Shown here: one piece after another, positions 41,782-52,690 of the stretch | Position numbering within the stretch: position 1 is the stretch's first letter | Layout: each line of letters opens with the position of its first letter | From: Hyposmocoma kahamanoa | Taxonomy: Eukaryota; Arthropoda; Insecta; Lepidoptera; Cosmopterigidae | DNA length: 64,000 bases | NCBI RefSeq assembly: GCF_003589595.1 | Contig: NW_020653900.1 | Location: 3,494,418-3,558,417 of the forward strand | Reading direction: 5' to 3' | Notes under the pieces: generated by a model | Told to the model about the DNA's origin: nothing | Databases searched by the model: none | Seen by the model: only the letters and a program-made list of their open reading frames with translations | Translations under genes and position numbers: made by a program

Positions 41782-42224
41782 TGACGTTTTTTAATACATT
41801 TGCGAAAAAACTACATTGAAAGTAAAAAAAAACAGTACATTTTGGTGGAGCGGCGCGCAGCGGTCTCGCTTCTCATCTCCGGTCATTGTTAACACTCAAT
41901 CAGCCATCTTTATGGAAAATATTTTGGTATTTTTAAATGTAACCCGTTGTTTTATAAAACACCTAAGCAATTTTAACAAATAAAATGTTTGTTAGTAAAT
42001 ATAAGTTTTAATGACGAATTACTTACGTCACAAAGCACATAAATATTAAATAAATATACAACCTCCTATGTTTGTCCTTTTTGTTTTTCCTATGTTTAAG
42101 ACTTGAAACAACAGTACATTTAAAAAAAAAAGGAAAAGTAAAAAGCACTAGTGCGAAAAATCCAACTTTCGGCACGATTTGTAGTACGAAAAATACCACG
42201 TTTTGAGCAACTGTATTAAAAAAA

Positions 42225-42260
42225 AATCATTTTCAATGTGTAACAATCGCGAAAACCTAG
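42225..42260 (+). repeat. Block shared with 60890-60925
   Basis: CATTTTCAATGTGTAACAAT then CGCGAAAACC matches CATTTTCTATGTGTTACAAT then TGCGAAAACC at 60889-60918, both following a structured AT-rich element. Possibly the flank or end of the same MITE. Confidence 0.45.
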
Positions 42261-42319
42261 AACTTTTATTGTACATTTTTTACAAGCTGTCAAAATAAAT
42301 GTCTACAATCTATGTTCAC

Positions 42320-42510
42320 TCATTAACGGATGTATGTTGCCATAGTGCGTACGGCAAAAGAATGGAATATAACCACACAGCATCTATGTTTGTTCCCGAA
42401 AAGTGCGAATTCAATCTGGGGCTATTCACGGTGCTTAGTCGAGTGAGTACGTGTTTCCGGACATACCGGTACCATCGTTGAACATATTGTCGCTTAAGGC
42501 GAGTGACCGG
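42320..42510 (+). mobile_element. Decayed LINE 3' fragment
   Basis: GCGTACGGCAAAAGAATGGA, CACAGCATCTATGTTTGTTC, TGTCGCTTAAGGCGAGTGAC follow the order of 29880-30050. Heavily diverged and without tail. Confidence 0.45.
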
Positions 42511-43125
42511 AGGAGAAACGGGAAAAACTGTTTTGCTAGATCAAATGGTTTAAGTATTTACTATTTAGTAACGGTTTTTCAAAAACTAGACTATACACCT
42601 AAGGATATTGTCTAAGGAATGTGCTAATGTATTACACGATAAGATTTACTTTATCCGATCATATAAAATCCTGAAAACAGGCTAAAATAAAAATTTAAAA
42701 TTAATTATTTAAGAATAAAATATCTTACTTTGTACAAAATTTTTATACAGACATATTTCTCTTTAAGTACTACAGAGAACCTGCTAAGTTTTGGTTTTCA
42801 ACTGAAGACCTATTAGTTATTAAATTCACATTTATCTTAAAATTTCAAAATTGTCCAGCGTAACCGCTCTCTCTTTAAACTCTGCCCCGTGAGTCCCCAT
42901 CGGGTGCTCGTCGACGTCGATTCTGTGTAAAAATTTCTTGGCCTGTTTTTATTTTATTCATATTAATTTACAGCGCTCGAAGTTGTTGACGAGTATGTCT
43001 AACTCTGACAAACTGTCCAATGAGGTAGAGCCTACTTCGAGAAAGGGATCAATTGTCAATTCCGACTAGATTGGGCAGCTTTCGGGAAGCTCCGGGACCC
43101 ACCTCAGTCTTTGAAGACATAAGAA
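42511..43125. other. No feature recognised
   Basis: AT-rich at first, then GC-richer near 42870-43120 leading into the LINE below. The part from about 43000 may be more of that LINE but I cannot read a frame through it. Confidence 0.4.
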
Positions 43126-43129
43126 GACA

Positions 43130-43580
43130 GAGACATAATAAGTCTTCGAGCAGTGCGTGTTGCCAGCGATGATCTACGGCTCCGAGACGTGGTCACTTAC
43201 TATGGGCCTCATAAAAAAGGTCAAAGTCACTCAACGAGCTATGGAGCGAGCAATGTTCGGCATTTCTCTACGTGAACGAATCAAAATGAGGAGACCCGTA
43301 GAAGAAGAATCCGTTGAAGTGGCAGTGGGCAGGGCAAATAACTTGTAGAACTGACGGCTATTGGGGCAGAAAGGTTCTCGAATGGAGACCACGAATCGGA
43401 AGGCGTTCAGTGGGACGGACCCCTACTAGATGGACGAATGACTTGGTAAGGGCGGCGGGTTACTGATGGATGCACGTCGCGTCCGATCGGCTGGTTTGAA
43501 AATCTTTTGGGAAGGCCTATGTTGAGCAGTGGACGTCTTTCGGTTGATATGATGATGGTGATGAATTTACAGCGCGGATT
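43130..43580 (+). mobile_element. RTE-like LINE, C-terminal end
   Basis: The frame at 43157-43348 reads LPAMIYGSETWSLTMGLI, then VKVTQRAMERAMFGISLRER. This is a signature I know from the end of RTE-type endonuclease/reverse transcriptases of insects. Further pieces in other frames (RRSVGRTPTRWTNDLVR-like, then EAYVEQWTSF-like) continue to 43545. It ends at GATATGATGATGGTGATGAA. Several frameshifts; a dead copy. Confidence 0.85.
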
Positions 43581-43895
43581 GCAGGACGCGAGGGGCGACG
43601 CCCTACAGAACCTCGCCTTAAAATAAAAAACACGTGTTGGACGAATGGAAGCAAAATTTATACGAATGTATCGGCGGTGCCACCGAGTGGGGAGGCGAGT
43701 GTTGAATGTGATAGTGTAAATACAGTCATTCCAACAAATAAATTATAAAAAACAGCACAATGCATTTGTTGATTGTTGCTGACGCATAGTTAAGCCTATG
43801 GATATTTCAAAATTTGTTTATGTTATGAATACGAATGTTATGAAAATGAAGTCGAAATACGTGAATGTTGAGCACAGTTATAATTGGGCACAGAT
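43581..43895. other. No feature recognised
   Basis: Starts with a short GC-rich part (GCAGGACGCGAGGGGCGACG). No shared repeat was found. Confidence 0.4.
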
Positions 43896-43899
43896 ATAC

Positions 43900-44175
43900 C
43901 GTTTAGTAGCAGTAGCGCTCCTTGTGAAAGAATTCGTCCAGGGTAGTACTGCCACCTTACCTATTTCTGCCGCCAAGCAGTAATATCAGCGTTACTGTGT
44001 TCCGGTTTTGAAGGGTAAAGGTGGTGGTGAAATTAGAGGCACATAAGACTTGTCAACTTATGTCTTAGGATGATGGCGGCTGTGGTAGCGCCCCTCAGAT
44101 CTTTGCGATTTAAAGGTCTAAGTAGCAGTGTAACTGTTATGTATAAGCGTGTAGCTTACCGTCAGACGCACGACT
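43900..44175 (+). repeat. Family C repeat, copy 12 (near full length)
   Basis: GCGCTCCTTGTGAAAGAATT, GTCCAGGGTAGTACTGCCAC, TTTCTGCCGCCAAGCAGTAA, GAGGCACATAAGACTTGTCA, CCCCTCAGATCTTTGCGATT and GTAGCTTACCGTCAGACGCA in order. One of the best plus-strand copies. Confidence 0.85.
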
Positions 44176-44185
44176 TCTTCATCAG

Positions 44186-44283
44186 CGCCCTTACCTTTCA
44201 AAACCGGAGCACAGTAATGCTGACATTACTGTTTGACGGCAGAAATAGGTAAGGTGGCAGTACTGCTCTGGACGAACTCTGTC
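44186..44283 (-). repeat. Family C repeat, partial copy 13, inverted to copy 12
   Basis: GCGCCCTTACCTTTCAAAAC, GGAGCACAGTAATGCTGACA, CTGTTTGACGGCAGAAATAG and GGTGGCAGTACTGCTCTGGA. Adjacent and inverted to copy 12, so the two could form a long stem if transcribed together. Confidence 0.75.
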
Positions 44284-44303
44284 TGACGAAATCTGTTTTT
44301 GTA

Positions 44304-44362
44304 ATTCTGTAAATCACCATGTATGTAACGACATACATTACATACATGGTGATTTACAGAAT
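44304..44362. repeat. Perfect 25-bp hairpin
   Basis: 44304-44328 is the exact reverse complement of 44338-44362, around a 9-nt loop (CGACATACA). The arms start ATTCTGTAAATCACCATGTA. No mismatch in 25 bp. It has the size of a short hairpin RNA, although animal pre-miRNAs normally carry bulges. A recent inversion or a MITE core is equally possible. Confidence 0.85.
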
Positions 44363-44369
44363 CGTTTTT

Positions 44370-44600
44370 TGCGTCTCCCATGTCTATCAACTCGAACAAT
44401 CGTTGACATATTCGCGGGTGTTCAGGTATATAGACTAAGCTATCTTTTTTTGCTTCGTTAAAAGAGCTTATTGCTCTCTGTTAAAGAACCGCTTAGTATG
44501 CGACCTCGCGAACTTCAGGATGATTCCAGCACGTTTTAGCATTCGAATTCCTTGCAGTTCATAAGCTCGTTTGTATTCAAATTAGCCTCTTAAATTTTAT
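44370..44600 (-). pseudogene. Unidentified coding-like remnant
   Basis: Minus strand reads FEYKRAYELQGIRMLKR, AGIILKFARSHTKRFFNREQ, stop, ALLTKQKK; then, after a shift in an A run, DSLVYIPEHPRICQRLFELI and DMGDAKND. Residue composition looks like protein. A stop upstream of FEYK and the shift argue against an intact exon. Not recognised as any family. Confidence 0.3.
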
Positions 44601-45125
44601 TTTATTTGACGTATGTCAAAAGAACAAAATTATGACATTATTTGTACTAACATGGAAAACAATTTTAACAATAGTTAATTAGCCAGTTAACGTTTCATAT
44701 TAGGCCAGCGAGGCAGTTAAATCAAATGTTTTACAGTGCTGACCTCAAACCGTGTTACAACTTTGTCGTGATAAATTGCCGTTATATTTTTATGAACATT
44801 CTTGATATATCGTGTTTGTAATAGCCGCGTAGTTTATTTTTAAAATGTTCAAAAGATACGATAACCGAAATTGCTTTGAATTTATTCTAATAATAACAAT
44901 ATTTTGGCATTCCTTTTCATTCTGTTGTCTTTACTCATATTAAGGTCGGCAAAAAAATACTACTGCCAGTTGAGATGAGATGAACACCGGGGGCTGTGGG
45001 ACTCGAGGCCTTAACTCATAATGTGATGTTAAAGCCTTTAGTACTATAGTCTCTTAGTCGACAAAACACACAAATTAGTTTATATCATTAAATTTGTATT
45101 GAATTGATATTTAATTATTTTTGTG
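44601..45125. other. No feature recognised
   Basis: AT-rich spacer, nothing recognised. Confidence 0.4.
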
Positions 45126-45129
45126 AAAT

Positions 45130-45550
45130 TACTCCACAAGTTTGTTAAATTATTGTATGTTTGTTATAAATACAAAGATTGAACACTTAGAAAAAATTCC
45201 TTCGATCCGGCCGGATTCGAACCGACGTCTGCTAACAAACTGTGCCAGACGCTATGCCAACTAAGGCATGAGACGAACCAGCGGACCTCACGAATTTTAC
45301 CATGTGCCTGTTATCGGATCTTTGTATTTGGTTTTCAACGACTTTTTAACAGTAGCACCATCTATAAGAAATCTATGAAAGTATTTAGGTAACTTTACAG
45401 CTACCAGCCCTGGCTAGAGATGTCGCTGTAAACTCTAATTAAATTTGTATTGAACTGTTATTCAATTATTTTTTGTGAAATTACTCAACTAGTTTATAAT
45501 TATTAATACAAAGATCGAATACTTAGAAAATATTCCTTTGATCTGGCCGT
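45130..45550 (-). mobile_element. SINE B, composite copy with body and head
   Basis: Read on the minus strand from 45550: a head tail (AGTATTCGATCTTTGTATTA), a body (GGCTGGTAGCTGTAAAGTTA, AAAGTCGTTGAAAACCAAAT), then a full head. In the head the A-box region is TGCCTTAGTTGG (one change) and the B box GGTTCGAATCC is intact, followed by a second tail and AATAATTAAATATCAATTCA. So the tail and downstream AT segment occur twice, giving a tail-body-head-tail order. Confidence 0.8.
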
Positions 45551-47735
45551 TAGTTTAAACGATTTTAAAGAGATGTCGCTACAACGCTCCAAATTCAAAG
45601 AGGCGTCGAAACAAATTTGACAGTTGTGAAAACTTGAGAACACGAAGTATACTTTGTAAAAAATACGATGCCTATTCCTCATAATCCATCATTTGGGTGA
45701 AGAGACACGTTGTACAATTTGCTCTTCAATTATCACCCGACATGTCGCCGTATATCGTAAGTGTAGTGTGTCGGTCTAGTGACACAGCAACCCTAGTGCG
45801 CAAATAAACAATTAAGACCAAGTAGTATAAAAAACTCGCACGGCTAGAAGATGTTAACACCCGCCTCTTCAGTCCCTTCGAGACCATGGACGTTGCAACA
45901 TGTCCGTAAATAAAATATATTTATACCCGATTAAGTCCCAATTTTTTAAAGTCAAATAATGTGTGACAGTTTAAATCAATATATTTCTATCTTCATCTCC
46001 ATTTGCATAGCAGCACGAGCCGAGCGAGCGTAGCGAGCTTACCGCGGCAGCGACCGGCGAGTGCCAGAAACGAATTTGTTTTCATATTCGAACATGTTTT
46101 CAGGCCAAATTATAATTAATTATAATATCAGTATTAGGGATATCGTTTTTCGGAAATAATCCTATTTCTAGATGAAATGAAATTTAGATAAAATGACGTT
46201 ATGTTAACTGTTGTTTGTAACTTATGATTGTTATTAAAAATGAGTGGTAGTGTAAGTGATCGTTGTAAAAAAATAAATTATAGAATTTAAGTGTATATAA
46301 AACGTTGGTTATTTGAAGTGAATTAGTATATTAAATGAGTTTATAGGAAATAAAATTATGCCAATAGAGCGTTATATGAATAATATTTATATTATACATT
46401 ACTCAATCCATGGAATGAAGACCGAAGAATTTCAATATCTGATTTTGTACCACAGTAGACAGACGCTGCTTGATTCAGAGTTCTTGAATCGTGGATCGTG
46501 TCCTCATAAGAACACAAATCAGTGTCATCATTCAGTCAGCACCGTCAATATAACGCACGTTGATGCAAAGTCCGTCATTAAATTCGCATTTCCAAATTTA
46601 ACTGTTTTAAAACCAAATATGACTTTTTCGTTTAGTAACGGTATTGATTTCAACGCGCAATTAATACATACTCACAACTGATTGGTAGATAATTAACACA
46701 AATTCTGTGAAGATTGATTAATAATAGACTCTGAGAGAAATTCTGTGAAAATCGAATAAGAGACTATACCTATAATGATTTTTGTTCATTTTGCGCCAAT
46801 GATACGTAATAAAATAACAGCGCTCGCGGCGCAAGCTTCTTCTTGCAAAATTTACAAAGTAGCACCCTGATATCGTCTCTTATTAAGCCACGTGTTAACC
46901 ATTTGCAAAATTTCGATTTTCATCGTATAAATCTTTATTATTTATAGTACATTGTTCGATCTACCAATTTATTTCTGCTATCACTTTCGTTTTTAAATCT
47001 TTATGTTTAAGACTTATATCCCATTCGTACCGTTATAATAATAGTTTATAGTATCTGGTGCTATTGTTATGCGGTTGCCAACATGTTATAAGTATTTTCG
47101 GATATATACTTGGTGGAAGATTATTTTTGATCGTCTTCAATGTGATGTGTGTAGTGATTTTCGGATATCATTATTCTGAAGCTATTGTTAAGAAATCCCT
47201 TGTTAGTGACTTTTGCTTTTACCCAAGTGGATTGCGTCCGTTTCGATTTATTATATTCACATTATACAGACTTCCATCTCAAGTATTAACCAAACCGTTA
47301 TCGTAGTTTTTGTGTTATTTACCAGAAGAGACAGACGGCTTCTTGTTAACATGCCCTTACAAATCACTTCAGTGTTTCAAGTACCATTCGCTTCAGTGGC
47401 GACAGGTCGATATAACACGACTCCAATTATCGTGTCACTGAAATATTATTCTGAAACTTATTGTTAAGCATTAATTAAAAACATTTTACATTACTTGCAT
47501 TTACAAGGAAACACATTATCTTATATTGTTACTGTTTGCAAAATGGATATGAGGTACGTGCTTAAGATTTTTTAGGAAACAAATAAATATTGTTTTCGTG
47601 AAGCTAACTATACATTATATAGGGTGTCATTTTATACCTTTCGCTAACTGGTTAAGGAAAATATCGTGATGAATACTGCATTTCGGAGATCGTTAACAAC
47701 CTTTGGAAAACTTGAGAAGACCCCAACGAGCATAG
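45551..47735. other. Longest stretch without a recognised element
   Basis: About 2.2 kb. It includes CAAATAAACAATTAAGACCA and AGTATAAAAAACTCGCACGG (45800-45845, TATA-like), a CpG-rich patch at 46012-46075, and a 107-codon frame (46358-46681) without recognisable motif. ATTATTCTGAAGCTATTGTT at 47171 and ATTATTCTGAAACTTATTGT at 47446 are a diverged short direct repeat. I cannot assign a gene. Confidence 0.4.
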
Positions 47736-47739
47736 TGAA

Positions 47740-47890
47740 AAATTTATAAATATTAGACATTATCATATACGTTGCTCCGATCCCAATGGGAATCGAACCC
47801 GGACCTCAGAGACCTGAGAGACGACACCATGAACAACGATGTGCATGCCACTCGACCACGGAGGTCGTTGAGGAGGGCTATCTCCTTAGA
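47740..47890 (-). mobile_element. tRNA-derived SINE, family F
   Basis: Minus strand: GACCTCCGTGGTCGAGTGGC (A box), a long variable arm, then GTCCGGGTTCGATTCCCATT (B box) and GGGATCGGAGCAACGTATAT. The same layout recurs at 57285-57480 and 62395-62635, where the boxes are more decayed. Best copy of this family here. Confidence 0.75.
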
Positions 47891-48525
47891 GGCAACCCGT
47901 GCCCCAATGGTGGATCAATTAGGATAGTTTGTTGAAGATGGTGATGACTTATATACCTGCTTTCAAAAGTTTGTAAAATAACGATGACACTTTTGAGTAT
48001 ATAGGGTGGCATATTTTGTATCAATATATGTTATAGGTTGATTTTGCTTGTCAGTAAGAACAACTACTTCGGTGACCTCCTCTAAGCGAGAAAACAGCTG
48101 TTGAATAACACTCGACCAAAACATGTAGGACACCGTTTTAGTTAAGTCAATACGTATACTCTGGAGTTGATAGTCTTAATGCAGATAGATCTAGAGCTGT
48201 CAAAGCTTTCCTTGAATACTGCTAGGTGGACAGCTGCTGCTGTAGACGTGCTATAGTATAATAAATAATTAACTATTTATTTAAAGTAAAGTGCGGCATG
48301 TGGATAAATTAGATCACCACGTGCGCAGAATTATACCGAAGTATGCACATACGTACATATGGTGAGATTATACAATCGTGAAATTAAAAGATCACCCTAT
48401 ATTTAAATCATAGGTAAGAAAATAAACAAGTACCTAACTGGTTTGTAACAAAAAAAAAACATTATCACTATTTTGACGTCTATAGTTGGAGGTGACAATT
48501 TATCATGTCACTCGAAGGGTACCTA
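47891..48525. other. No feature recognised
   Basis: AT-rich; nothing recognised. Confidence 0.4.
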
Positions 48526-48529
48526 CTGG

Positions 48530-48640
48530 AATTGATTGTTATCTAGCAATAAGGCAGCTTGTACGTTGCCTATTACCTTGTTTATGTATTTTATTTATTG
48601 CGTGCAATGAAGAGTGTTTATATTTGTTACGATGGTAACA
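48530..48640 (+). mobile_element. LINE 3' UTR fragment
   Basis: TTATCTAGCAATAAGGCAGC, TTGTTTATGTATTTTATTTA and GTGCAATGAAGAGTGTTT parallel 63100-63205 (CTTAGCAATAAGACCGCCTG ... GTGCAATAAAGAATATTT). Confidence 0.45.
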
Positions 48641-49019
48641 CTCGTACTCGGCCTTAGATGGTAAACAAACAGCAATTACCTTAGGATTTCGGTCATTATT
48701 ATGCTATTCGTTGATCTTGTTAAATTTTGTACAGACAAACCTTCGATATTTTGAGGTTTCGCCATTTTAGAAGCCATACCAAGTAACCAACACGTGCTCT
48801 GTAGTCCATGGTTATTGTCTCTTAAATTTATGGGGCTAAACATAAACGTCTGGAATGTGAATAAAAAATTACTAAAACCTAGTTGTTTATTACAACGTCA
48901 ATTTCTATAATAGCTGTAATTTTTCGATATTGCCGTACCACACTTCCTGAAATGCAGCAACTTTATATTGGCGCCTTTCAATTTTCGGAATTCCAGATCT
49001 TTATTTACTTTTTTATGAT

Positions 49020-49242
49020 ATCAAGCGACGTGATGAACAAGTCTGCGCATAAGTCACTCACCTACTCACGACATTTGCAGTGCCACTTAGAGTTTTAATA
49101 AGTCCCGTGTGCCTGTAATTTTACCAGCACCCTTACTCTTTAAAACCGGAACGCAGTAGTGCTCACGTTACTTGCTTGACGGCAGAAACAGGCAAAGCAG
49201 TACTTTCATGGACAAACTCTTTGACAAGGAGCTCTACTAAAA
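49020..49242 (-). repeat. Family C repeat, copy 14
   Basis: ATCAAGCGACGTGATGAACA, ACTCACGACATTTGCAGTGC, TGTGCCTGTAATTTTACCAG, CTTACTCTTTAAAACCGGAA, GCTTGACGGCAGAAACAGG and GGACAAACTCTTTGACAAGG, ending AGCTCTACTAAAAAA. A central deletion removes the block between GAGTTTTAA and AAGTCCC. Confidence 0.8.
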
Positions 49243-49585
49243 AATTACAATGTGTACCACATCACCAAAATAGTACTTAGGCTTTCAACGTTTGCCTTAT
49301 ATATTATTTGTCATAATTAGTACCTGAAAAAATGTTTTCATTACGTATACGGTACCCTAATATCGCCCTAAATATTATTCAAACTCTGTCAATTAAAATA
49401 AGATATCGCACCCTCAATAATAAAGAGACTAATTCTAAAAGTAATTTTTAAAAAAGTGAATAAATAGTTTTAAAAAAATAATGCACCTGACATCAGTCAT
49501 TTAAATCATGGTGCCAAATATGATAAAATTCTGTTTCATGTGAAAAACGATATATTACATTTATAACGATATTTTATTTTGTACG
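49243..49585. other. No feature recognised
   Basis: AT-rich spacer. Confidence 0.4.
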
Positions 49586-49589
49586 TTTT

Positions 49590-49775
49590 TTGGTATCTGA
49601 TCTCACCCAAGAGAATTCCTTATGACTACCAGAGCAACGGAATTTGCTCCCGGGTACTACTCAGAACACCTAGACCAATTTAGAAAAGTTAATTTCCCAA
49701 ATTGATCGTAACGGGAATCGAACCCGAAACCTCCTCATCCAGGGCCCCCATTAGACCACCGAGGTTATCAAATTC
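49590..49775 (-). mobile_element. tRNA-derived SINE, family E
   Basis: Minus strand: CTCGGTGGTCTAATGGGGGC (A box region), GGATGAGGAGGTTTCGGGTT and GGGTTCGATTCCCGTTACGA (B box), then AATTTGGGAAATTAACTTTT and CTAAATTGGTCTAGGTGTTC. Both boxes read well. Related to 9008-9245. Confidence 0.7.
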
Positions 49776-50670
49776 GTCAAAAAAATTTAGGGTATAATAT
49801 TATCGTCCTCAAAATGACGAGTTGATAAAACACGTGAAAATTATTTTTGTTATACCATATCTTACACCAGAGACCTCGTGCAGCGTGTAATTGTATGTAG
49901 CGTGAACAATCGCTATCAGTGTGGTGTTGCCAACTTAGTAGTTTTACCACTAAACAAAGTAAAATAATTGATGGGGCAGTTTTTTAAACACTCGGGTAAT
50001 CAATTATTAACTAACTTGGGCATTTGTGTATTTTTCATCCAGTAATGAATTGTTGTAGCAAGTAAGGAAATTGTTGTTGAAGAATTTTGTGTTATAAGTA
50101 GTGGTCGATAATTGGATGCTTTTATGTCTAAAATTCACTTTTTCAAATATGAAAGAGGCTTCTTGAAATAGTTTTTTTCTTCTTTTAATCCCTGGATCCT
50201 GGACTGGCGTGACATGTTGTGATTTTTATTCTTTAAATACATACTATTTTTGTTCAAAGGCCTGATAATGAGCAGAAATATGAGAACTGGAATTCAGTAC
50301 TATGAAAAGCTAGAAGTGTCAAATTTAAACTTAAATATGCTGTATATATATATTAAAAGTACTTTTTTCTTAATAGCAGAAGTTTTTCATTTTTCACTTT
50401 CTATATGATAAATATAATTAATATGTTATATAATATTACAAATAACATTTTCAACGTTTATTTTATAGTTAATTATTTTGATAATGTCAGAGTCAATGAA
50501 AATTTTTCGATACAAAAATGCATTCCATGTTAGCGACTACCTGAATGTACGTAAATATTCAGGTAGATTATCCAACCAATAGCATAGACCAATTTAGTCT
50601 GTAGTTATAGATACACATAGCGCCACGTAGCTCTATAGAGTAATTTGTACCTCAAAACCTAAGGCATTAG
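49776..50670. other. No feature recognised
   Basis: About 0.9 kb of AT-rich DNA with only short frames. Confidence 0.4.
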
Positions 50671-50675
50671 CGGGC

Positions 50676-51200
50676 TTTAAACAGACACTCTATCGCGTGT
50701 GATACAGCAATCATGCTCAATTGAGCGCGCGTGTAAAGACGTTGGAAGGAAAAGGGAAAGACGCGCGATTGCACTCATAGTCGCGCGCGCAATCGCGCAC
50801 TCCACTACGCGCCAGTTTCACGCGATCCATTCTGCGTTATTAGTCTTTACGCGGGCGCTCTTTCCGTTGTAACAAAAACGAATACGAGCAATCGCACCTC
50901 AAAACTTCGTGGAATTACATCTATTTGCCAAGTGTTATTGAAATCAATTACCGGAAAGTCGCGAAATCGGATCGAAACTTAAATGAGACCACTGGTGAGG
51001 TACCCTCTTTCCAACAAAAAAAAAATCATCAAAGTCATCGGTTATCGCGTAACATACATAAAAAAAACATTTTTTTGTAGGCGGTCAAAAATTTCAAACA
51101 GGCAATAATGCACGATTGCGCGTGCAGACATTCCCCGCGCGCAACCCTGTACGCTCCTGGTTACGCGGGATAGAGTGGCTGTGTAAAGGGAGTAATGGAT
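50676..51200. mobile_element. CpG-rich MITE interrupted by a family D copy
   Basis: Left end CTTTAAACAGACACTCTATC then GCGTGTGATACAGCAATC. Right end GGTTACGCGGGATAGAGTGG then CTGTGTAAAGG is its approximate reverse complement. The inside is rich in CGCGCG (50755-50810). A family D element (50896-51080) interrupts it. Confidence 0.65.
50896..51080 (-). repeat. Family D element nested in the CpG-rich MITE
   Basis: Begins CACCTCAAAACTTCGTGGAA and contains TTGCCAAGTGTTATTGAAAT, CGGAAAGTCGCGAAATCGGA, CCCTCTTTCCAACAAAAAAA and ATCGCGTAACATACATAAAA. The AAAGGAGGAG end is lost. Confidence 0.7.
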
Positions 51201-51560
51201 AAAAGAATACTATACTAATACAACATGAAACAACAGGATAATATAGGTGTCCTTATTGCTATTATCAAGGTATATTGCCTCTTAATCTGTAGGTACTTGA
51301 AACATTTATCGTACTCGTATTTAGTTATTTCCGATCTGTGTAACATGTTATTACAAGTGTTTGTTTGTTCAAGGGTACACTAGTTTCATTTTGTTATAAT
51401 ATTTCAAATATACCAACATAACATCACAGCACTATTATAATTGTTTTTTTAATGTTTTTTTTTTATAATTGCCTAAGTTTTTTATATTTTTGTATGACAA
51501 TTAATAGTTATTTGTTAGATTTTATATATTATCAAGTGACGAGACTCACGCGGTTACCTA
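51201..51560. other. No feature recognised
   Basis: AT-rich spacer. Confidence 0.4.
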
Positions 51561-51564
51561 CCTG

Positions 51565-51800
51565 TAGTCCGAAATGACATTTTCTAGAAATAATGTTTGC
51601 TCGAATCTTCATAACCACTAAAGTAATTTTGAGAGGAAAATATTTTTTCTTTTAAACCTAACTTAACCGAACATAATCGTGTCTTTGCGATGAACATCCA
51701 ACGTATCCTGAAAGAACAACGGTTTGGTTATAATTCGGTTTTCAGTGTAATGAAAATTCGAACAAACATTATTTTGGAAAAAAATTCGAGTTTGTGATGT
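51565..51800 (-). mobile_element. Relative of the 31.4 kb inverted-end element
   Basis: TCCGAAATGACATTTTCTAG, GAATCTTCATAACC, AAGTAATTTTGAGAGGAAAA, TCTTTTAAACCTAACTTAAC, CGTGTCTTTGCGATGAACAT and AAATTCGAACAAACATTATT follow 31440-31910 on the opposite strand, without the GC-rich middle. Likely the older state of the element. Confidence 0.6.
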
Positions 51801-51802
51801 GT

Positions 51803-52030
51803 TACCGACTCACGCCTATCCATAACAGTTGCAGTGCCACTCGGAGCTTTAAATTGCAAAGATCTGAAGAGCACTGCCACTTCACCTATCACCATGAGAC
51901 ATAAGTTAACAAATCCATGTGCCTGTAATTTCATCAGCACCCTTACCCTTCAAAACCGGAGCGCAGTAATGTTCACAATACTGCTTTGGTTGCTGGATGA
52001 ACTCTTTTACAAGGAGCTCAACTGCATCTA
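51803..52030 (-). repeat. Family C repeat, copy 15
   Basis: CACGCCTATCCATAACAGTT, GCAGTGCCACTCGGAGCTTT, AAATTGCAAAGATCTGAAGA, TGTGCCTGTAATTTCATCAG and CTTACCCTTCAAAACCGGAG, then TGGATGAACTCTTTTACAAG. Deleted between ACTGCTTT and GGTTGCTGG. It lies right against the preceding element. Confidence 0.8.
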
Positions 52031-52327
52031 TAAAATTCAACTATCAAATGTAGTAAAATAAATACTTAACAATGTCTAGTTAGTTCATAATTCACTTAAA
52101 TAGAGAGTACGAGCGGTTACACACGGCAACGGATTCAGTCGCAACGCTGTAATTAGCAGTACAGTCGCTAATTGTCTATTATTATACATACGTGCGACTC
52201 AAGCAGCAATGCAATCGCGGTGCAAATGCGATATAACTTCTGCAGTGATACGATCCCAATATAAACGCGATATACTATCGATGAAAACGCAATACATTTG
52301 TCGCAATGCACGCGTGTCCGAGGGTTT

Positions 52328-52509
52328 ACTCACTACCTAATTTTCGTGGCATGTTTTATTATTTAAGTATTCGATTTTTTATCGTGCAATAATATTTATT
52401 ATTCGAGTATTGTATTGTGCAATATTATCTAATAATTACACGATAATAACATATTTGAATATTTATGTAATAAAAATTGTCACGAAAATTAGTTAGTGAA
52501 CACTAACTA
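52328..52509. mobile_element. Short AT-rich foldback MITE
   Basis: CACTACCTAATTTTCGTGGC then ATGTTTTATTATTTAAGTAT is inverted as TGTAATAAAAATTGTCACGA then AAATTAGTTAGTG. Inner part TATTATTCGAGTATTGTATT. About 180 bp, almost entirely stem. A fragment of similar sequence lies at 40645-40735. Confidence 0.7.
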
Positions 52510-52524
52510 GTACGATAATGACCG

Positions 52525-52690
52525 TACTCCCATTCACCGTGTCCGAAACAATTACTTTCAAATAAATAATACTTGATCAAAAACAATGTCAGTTACGAAT
52601 TTTCATTCGCATCATGCGTCCTTTATTTTGGCGGAGTATTACGTATTTGACGGTAATTGTATCGGACAGATGTCGGACTGAAACGGGAGT
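52525..52690. repeat. Copy of the 13.7 kb repeat
   Basis: CACCGTGTCCGAAACAATTA, CTTTCAAATAAATAATACTT, AAAACAATGTC and TTTTCATTCGCATCATGCGT match 13770-13870 in order. It ends with a diverged inverted block (GGTAATTGTATCGGACAG). Confidence 0.55.

Noticed and set aside
45760..45960. TATA-like box and possible solo LTR (CAAATAAACAATT ... AGTATAAAAAACTCG)
   Set aside because: No matching second LTR, no clear TG...CA ends and no target duplication could be found.
46358..46681. 107-codon plus-strand frame in the emptiest region
   Set aside because: No recognisable motif, no visible splice or promoter context, and residue content follows the AT-rich background. It could be a short host gene, but nothing in the sequence supports it.
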